Shown one piece after another: positions 15,185 to 18,942 of a stretch of 18,942 nt of DNA. The number at the start of each line of letters is the position of its first letter. Position 1 is the stretch's first letter. Under the pieces are notes generated by a model. The model ran no database searches and was not told where the DNA came from. It saw only the letters and a list, made by a program, of their open reading frames with translations. The DNA comes from Phycisphaerales bacterium UBA6054 (GTDB lineage: Bacteria; Planctomycetota; Phycisphaerae; Phycisphaerales; UBA1924): contig DIYM01000020.1 in NCBI GenBank assembly GCA_002429045.1, forward strand, positions 1 to 18,942. The letters are read 5' to 3'. The position numbers and the translations under genes are program-made.

Positions 15185-16368
15185 GCGCAGCGCTTCCGCG
15201 TCAGCCCGGCCGCGTGCGGATCTTGCTCGGCAAGCACGCGAGCGATCCGCACCCCCGAGCGTCCGTCGCCGAAGGGATGCCCGCCGCGAGTCCGTGCCGG
15301 ATCTGTCACCGCCCTCAGCGCGTCGCGGACCGATCCGGCGTCCTCGTGCGTCCACTCGGTCCACCCCCCGGCCCGCTCCCTGCCGCCCTGCCGCTCACCC
15401 ACATCAACGCTGGGGCAACCGGCGGCGCTCGCCTCGATCAGCCCCGCCGACGAGTTCCCGACCAACGCCCCTCCCTCCGCGCCGACCCGCTTGATCAACG
15501 CGACGAACCCGGCACGATCGAGGTGGTCCCGAACGCGGACGCTCCCCGGCGCATTCATCAGCGCGCGCATGATGCCGTCGCGCCCCGGATCGAAGTTCGG
15601 GTGCAACGCCAGCACCGGGCGCCCGTCGAACGCGGCGAGGATCTGATTAGCTCCGTGCTCTTCGAGCTCGTCCGTGCGCCCGATCGGGTGATGCAGCATC
15701 ACAAAGCGCGGGGATCCGAGCGCCCTGAACGCCTCGTCGTCCATCGGTGCGATCGCGTCGAGCCCGTCGATCGCCGGTGACCCGACCACCTCGATCGACC
15801 CGTCCGGCTCGCCCATCCTCCGCACACGCTCGGCGCTGGTTTCGGTCGCGGGCAGGTGCAGGTGCGCGAGCTTGGTGATCGCGTGACGCATGGCTTCGTC
15901 GGCCACGCCCTCGGCCCGGTCGCCGCCGTGGATATGGGCGAGCGCGGCGCCTCCCACGCTCGCGGCGGTGGCGGCCGCGAACGCCTCGATCCGATCGCCC
16001 AGCACCACCACCCAGTCCGGGCGGATCCGCTCGAACGAGCGTCCGAATCGGCCGATCCCCCTGCCCAGCGACTCCACATCGTGCCACCGCCCGACCTTGC
16101 CCGCGGTCTGCATCGGCACCGAGTCGGCGACATCGAACCGGGCCTTGACCTCGCGGAAGGTCAGCCCGGGCTGGATCAGGTGCGCCCCGGCCGCGATGAC
16201 CAGCAACTCGCAGTCCGCCCGGTCGCGGATCGCCTCCATCACCGGCGCGAGCAGCCCGAACTCGGCCCGCGTGCCGGTGACCACCGCGATCCGCCGGCGG
16301 TTGTCCGCGCTCGCCCGCGCGTCCCGCGCCCGGTCGTCTTTCGAACCCGCCCAGCCGTCACCGATCAC
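15178..16368 (-). CDS. neuC: UDP-N-acetylglucosamine 2-epimerase (hydrolysing), NeuC-like
   Basis: 396 aa. GT-B-like 2-epimerase fold: IAVVTGTRAEFGLLAPVM (27-44), VVVLGDRIEAFAAATAA (120-136), HIHGGDRAEGVADEAMRHAI (145-164), LALHPNFDPGRDG (253-265), GNSSAGLIEA (304-313) and VDVGERQGGR (321-330). The last block and GDR-E, HGG match NeuC-type hydrolysing enzymes, which turn UDP-GlcNAc into ManNAc plus UDP, the first sialic-acid step. A legionaminate-pathway epimerase (LegG) is the main alternative. The start is GTG at 16368, which overlaps the neuB stop as GTGA. GGAGGG lies 5 bases upstream inside the end of neuB, so coupling is strong. Longer readings extend out of frame over neuB and are rejected. 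It is the last gene of the operon and overlaps the convergent AraC-type gene by 7 bases. Confidence 0.9.
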   Translation of the reverse strand: MIGDGWAGSKDDRARDARASADNRRRIAVVTGTRAEFGLLAPVMEAIRDRADCELLVIAAGAHLIQPGLTFREVKARFDVADSVPMQTAGKVGRWHDVESLGRGIGRFGRSFERIRPDWVVVLGDRIEAFAAATAASVGGAALAHIHGGDRAEGVADEAMRHAITKLAHLHLPATETSAERVRRMGEPDGSIEVVGSPAIDGLDAIAPMDDEAFRALGSPRFVMLHHPIGRTDELEEHGANQILAAFDGRPVLALHPNFDPGRDGIMRALMNAPGSVRVRDHLDRAGFVALIKRVGAEGGALVGNSSAGLIEASAAGCPSVDVGERQGGRERAGGWTEWTHEDAGSVRDALRAVTDPARTRGGHPFGDGRSGVRIARVLAEQDPHAAGLTRKRCAY

Positions 16369-17537
16369 GCCAACCCTCCGACCAGATCGTCCTCGACGAT
16401 CGGCACATCGCCCTCGATGTCCCGGGCGGTGGTCTTGCCGATCACATCGTCGAGACGGTACGCCAGAATCCCGGTGCCCGGACGCTTGACGGTCAGGTGC
16501 TCGCCACCGATCACGGTGCCGGCCGCGATATCGCCCGTGCTGACCACCGACTGACGCGAAACGCCCCGGACGTCGCGTTCGCAAGCCAGGACTCGCTTGC
16601 TCAGTTCACCGACACGAATGTCGCTCTCCGCGATGAGCCGCGCCCCGGCGCGGCCCAGTGTCATGCACGGGCCGAGCACGCCTGCGCGAGACTCCATCGG
16701 CTCGCTCGGCACGGGGTCGGCGGCACGAACCGTGCTGACGTACTCGACGAACCCTGCCGGCTCCAGCGAAGCCGCATGATCAGGCCCGCTCGCGTGGATG
16801 GAATAGGTCAGATGTTTCTCGATCACACACGCACCGAGCGAAACGGCCAGGGCTCCCGAATCGATCTCCTGCGTGTGGTCGCTGTACCCGGCAAGCGGGC
16901 CCAGCCCGTACTCTTCGGGAGTGCTCCAATAGCGAAGCCAGGAATCGGCGATATCGAACACGCCTCCGATCGCGGCATCGGCAGGCGACGTCGGGTAGCA
17001 GCTCACACAATGCAGGAATGCCACGACGTTGCCCCGCCAGACAGCGGACTCGGCGATCGGAAGCTCATCGAACTCCGTTGCTCCCGTACTCAGAATCAGC
17101 GGGCGTCCGGTCGCCGCGAGCCGTCGCAGCAGCGGCGTGTGCACGATGTCCGGGCTCGCGGTCTTGTAGGCGTCCCAATCCAACGTCTCGGCCGCGTCGA
17201 CCAGCTCCGTGCTGAACACCGTCACGATCGCGTGGATGCCGCGCTCGTGCGCGCGATCGATGACCTGCGCCATCTCGTCGAGATCCAGTTCGAGCCGACG
17301 GAGCATCGAGATCGGGTCCGTCTCACCCGCGGCTCTCTGATACGCGGCCAGCTTCGCCGCCTTGCTCATCAACCGATCGGTCTCGAAGTACTGGAGTTTC
17401 ACCGCGTCCGCGCCGCACTCCGCGGCTGCATCGGTCAACTCCAACGCACGGGCGACCTCCCCGTCGTGATTCACGCCGATCTCGGCGATCACGTACGCCG
17501 GACGGTCCAAACCGATCTCGCGGTCACCGATCTTCAC
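16365..17537 (-). CDS. neuB: N-acetylneuraminate (nonulosonate) synthase NeuB-like
   Basis: 390 aa. Residues about 1-280 form the NeuB TIM barrel: YVIAEIGVNHDG (15-26), ADAVKLQ (43-49), FLHCVSCYPTSP (174-185), GYSDHT (217-222), IEKHLT (239-244) and GPDHAASL (251-258). Residues about 290-355 are the C-terminal antifreeze-like (SAF) domain, with SKRVLACERDVRG (313-325), STGDIAAGTVI (333-343) and VKRPGTGI (350-357). It condenses phosphoenolpyruvate with ManNAc, or a 2,4-diacetamido sugar, to a nine-carbon acid. Sequence reading does not settle Neu5Ac against legionaminic or pseudaminic acid. The start GTG at 17537 overlaps the neuA stop as GTGA, and the protein begins a few residues before the barrel as usual. 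Its own stop overlaps the neuC start the same way. Confidence 0.93.
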   Translation of the reverse strand: MKIGDREIGLDRPAYVIAEIGVNHDGEVARALELTDAAAECGADAVKLQYFETDRLMSKAAKLAAYQRAAGETDPISMLRRLELDLDEMAQVIDRAHERGIHAIVTVFSTELVDAAETLDWDAYKTASPDIVHTPLLRRLAATGRPLILSTGATEFDELPIAESAVWRGNVVAFLHCVSCYPTSPADAAIGGVFDIADSWLRYWSTPEEYGLGPLAGYSDHTQEIDSGALAVSLGACVIEKHLTYSIHASGPDHAASLEPAGFVEYVSTVRAADPVPSEPMESRAGVLGPCMTLGRAGARLIAESDIRVGELSKRVLACERDVRGVSRQSVVSTGDIAAGTVIGGEHLTVKRPGTGILAYRLDDVIGKTTARDIEGDVPIVEDDLVGGLA

Positions 17538-18256
17538 AGCGGAACACCCGCACGCCCACGCAGGATCGCGTCGGCCACGATCTGATCGACGCGGCTGTCG
17601 ATGTCGATCACCTCGCCCTCGCCGGTCATCACACCGCGACGGTCGCGCCCGAAGAACGCGTGCGGCCCTTCCGCCACACCAAGCCGCAGCATCAACGCGT
17701 CGGGAGTGCACGCGATCACGCCCCCGTCCGGGACGCACGCGCGCGGGAGATCTTGGCGTCTGTGCACGCCGTGGTTGAGCAGATCGCCCTCCCAGGGCCC
17801 GACCACGCCCGTGCCCGAATCGACACGGGCGGTCCACCAGGGGTGATGCTTGCCGACCGGCGCGTAGCTCTGCACGCTGTCGCACCCGCTCTCCTCCAGC
17901 ATGACAACCGCGCGATCGATCAGCCCGTCCGGGCGGACCGGGACGTTCGCGTACAGAATGACAGCTGTTCCCTCTGGTTCACCCATCTGAACGAACGCGT
18001 GACGGGCCGCGTCATCGACACGCGAGCTGTCACCAGCGAGTTCCGGCGGACGCTCGACGGTCTCGACGCCCGCCGCCCTCGCGGCCGACAACGCTCGCTC
18101 GTCGTCCGATGACACGCACACGCGCGTCACCCGTTCCGCGCCGGTCGCGGCATCGATCGTCCACGCGATGCACGCCCGCCCGCCGACCTCGGCGGTGTTC
18201 TTGCCCGGCAACCCCTTGGAGCCGCCCCGCGCCAGAATGATCGCGGTCGCGCTCAC
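17534..18256 (-). CDS. neuA: CMP-nonulosonate cytidylyltransferase NeuA-like
   Basis: 240 aa, the normal length for a single-domain NeuA. AIILARGGSKGLPGKN (5-20) is the CTP-binding loop, VCVSSDDE (46-53) follows, and the usual LQPTSPLR block is replaced by LYANVPVRPD (101-110). Later blocks are HHPWW (137-141), RRQDLP (166-171), PDGGVIACTPDAL (176-188) and VIDIDSRVDQIVAD (216-229), with the metal-binding DID. It activates the nonulosonic acid with CTP to the CMP sugar used by glycosyltransferases. No glycosyltransferase for it is in view. The start is GTG at 18256, overlapping the upstream stop as GTGA; the longer in-frame N-terminus is low-complexity shadow sequence. The altered LQPTSPLR block may reflect a different sugar specificity. 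Confidence 0.9.
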   Translation of the reverse strand: MSATAIILARGGSKGLPGKNTAEVGGRACIAWTIDAATGAERVTRVCVSSDDERALSAARAAGVETVERPPELAGDSSRVDDAARHAFVQMGEPEGTAVILYANVPVRPDGLIDRAVVMLEESGCDSVQSYAPVGKHHPWWTARVDSGTGVVGPWEGDLLNHGVHRRQDLPRACVPDGGVIACTPDALMLRLGVAEGPHAFFGRDRRGVMTGEGEVIDIDSRVDQIVADAILRGRAGVPL

Positions 18257-18942
18257 GCGGCGGACCCAACGCCAACGCCCGGCTCGCCCCGGGTGCCGAG
18301 CACCGAGCGCCACGCATCGACCGCCGCTTCGAGCCCGGCATCGAACGCGTTGATGCCTCCGATCGACCTCCAACGCCCGTCGCACACCGCGCCGTCGCAA
18401 CGGACCCGGAGCGTGTCGGCCGCGAGTTGCGCCGCCCGCCGGCCCGGCACAGACAGCGGGCGGATCCGATCGCTGCTCCACGCCGGAACCGGATCGATGA
18501 CCGCCGACCCCATCGCCATGATCCACGGGTCGTAGAACGCCTCCATCGAGTCCAGCGTCGCGTCGCACTTGACCATCCGCGGCAGGATCCACGGGAGCTT
18601 CATCCCGCCGGAGACATCCCGGACCGACGCGATCGCATCGATCCGTTGCATGACCCGATCGTGGGCATCGACGCCAGTCAGCGCCGCGTACGTCGGCGCG
18701 TCCGCGCAGAGCAGGTCCACCGCGATCACGCCGACCCCGCTGCCCGCCACAGCTTCCGGGTCGAAGGACTCGGAGAGCAGATCGGTCCGCATCGCCACGC
18801 AGGCGATCCCCAGTTCATCGCCCATCGAGACGAAGTCGAGCGCCCCGGGATGCATCAGCGGATCCCCGGGCCCGTCGAGCGTCAGCACGCCGTCCGGGCG
18901 GTGCGTCGCGAAGGACCGCAGCAGCCCGCCCGCCCGCCCGGC
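18253..18942 (-). CDS. Radical SAM-like protein, C-terminal part (5' end outside window)
   Basis: The frame is open from the window edge and gives the last 229 residues. GVLTLDGPGDPLMHPGAL and the following strands with AMRTDLL resemble the middle of radical SAM barrels (the GDPL.HP strand-turn). VRDVSGGMKLPWILPRMVKC and MEAFYDPWIMAMGSAVIDP follow, as in radical SAM proteins with SPASM tails found in sugar and peptide operons. The end, RVRCDGAVCDGRW and SIGGINAFDAG, has the DGxV and GxI outline of a SPASM domain but only two nearby cysteines instead of the usual set. The CxxxCxxC cluster would lie upstream, so the assignment is likely, not proven. It is the first visible gene of the neu operon and overlaps neuA by GTGA. 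Its role there is unknown. Confidence 0.65.
   Translation of the reverse strand, partial: AGRAGGLLRSFATHRPDGVLTLDGPGDPLMHPGALDFVSMGDELGIACVAMRTDLLSESFDPEAVAGSGVGVIAVDLLCADAPTYAALTGVDAHDRVMQRIDAIASVRDVSGGMKLPWILPRMVKCDATLDSMEAFYDPWIMAMGSAVIDPVPAWSSDRIRPLSVPGRRAAQLAADTLRVRCDGAVCDGRWRSIGGINAFDAGLEAAVDAWRSVLGTRGEPGVGVGSAA

Noticed and set aside
14129..15364. 411-residue minus-strand frame opposite the AraC-type gene
   Set aside because: The AraC frame carries both helix-turn-helix motifs; the opposite frame has none and spans the promoter region too.
16369..16584. N-terminal extension of neuC
   Set aside because: The extra residues read neuB in another frame as Arg/Gly-rich filler; the GTG at 16368 with GGAGGG and the NeuC N-terminal strand fits the family.

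Overview
The window is a GC-rich, densely coded stretch of bacterial chromosome. The gene set, the high GC, the frequent GTG starts and the weak use of Shine-Dalgarno sites fit a planctomycete, most likely of the Phycisphaerae type. That assignment is an inference from gene content and style; there is no rRNA or other marker here to prove it. Fourteen complete protein genes and two edge-truncated ones are called. I see no tRNA, rRNA, CRISPR array, insertion sequence or phage gene, and no gap between genes exceeds about 190 bases.

Layout. (1) 1-123: the Lys/Arg/Ala-rich tail of a plus-strand gene, followed by a hairpin terminator. (2) 208-2832, minus: a large fusion of a PHP phosphoesterase domain with a GT4 glycosyltransferase. 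It diverges from (3) a plus-strand run, 3019-6480: a metallo-beta-lactamase-fold protein that has lost its metal ligands, an AlgJ/AlgX-like protein and an AlgI-type MBOAT acyltransferase. (4) 6494-9070, minus: cystathionine gamma-lyase and cystathionine beta-synthase, the two reverse-transsulfuration enzymes. (5) 9226-11569, plus: a TPR-sulfotransferase and the nucleotidase SurE, closed by a 22-bp perfect palindrome. (6) 11650-12531, minus: an HDOD signalling protein. (7) 12700-15184: an AraC-family regulator divergent from an NmrA-like NAD(P)-binding protein and a DUF1772 membrane protein, with a promoter/operator region rich in inverted repeats. (8) 15178-18942, minus: a radical SAM-like protein (cut by the window edge), then neuA, neuB and neuC, joined by three identical GTGA start/stop overlaps. 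This is a nonulosonic (sialic-acid-type) sugar operon.

How the genes may work together. Several genes point to modified cell-surface glycans: a glycosyltransferase, O-acetylation (AlgI plus AlgJ-like), sulfation (TPR-sulfotransferase) and CMP-nonulosonate synthesis (NeuCBA). The CBS/CGL pair makes cysteine from homocysteine. SurE and the HDOD protein are housekeeping or signalling genes. The AraC/NmrA/DUF1772 cassette looks like a self-contained, locally regulated redox unit. I see no clear new defence or mobile system. The most unusual items are the PHP-GT4 fusion with its unassigned middle segment, the ligand-less MBL protein beside the acetylation genes, the degenerate SPASM-like tail of the radical SAM gene, and a recurring TANNNT box 6-10 nt before ATG that suggests leaderless mRNAs.
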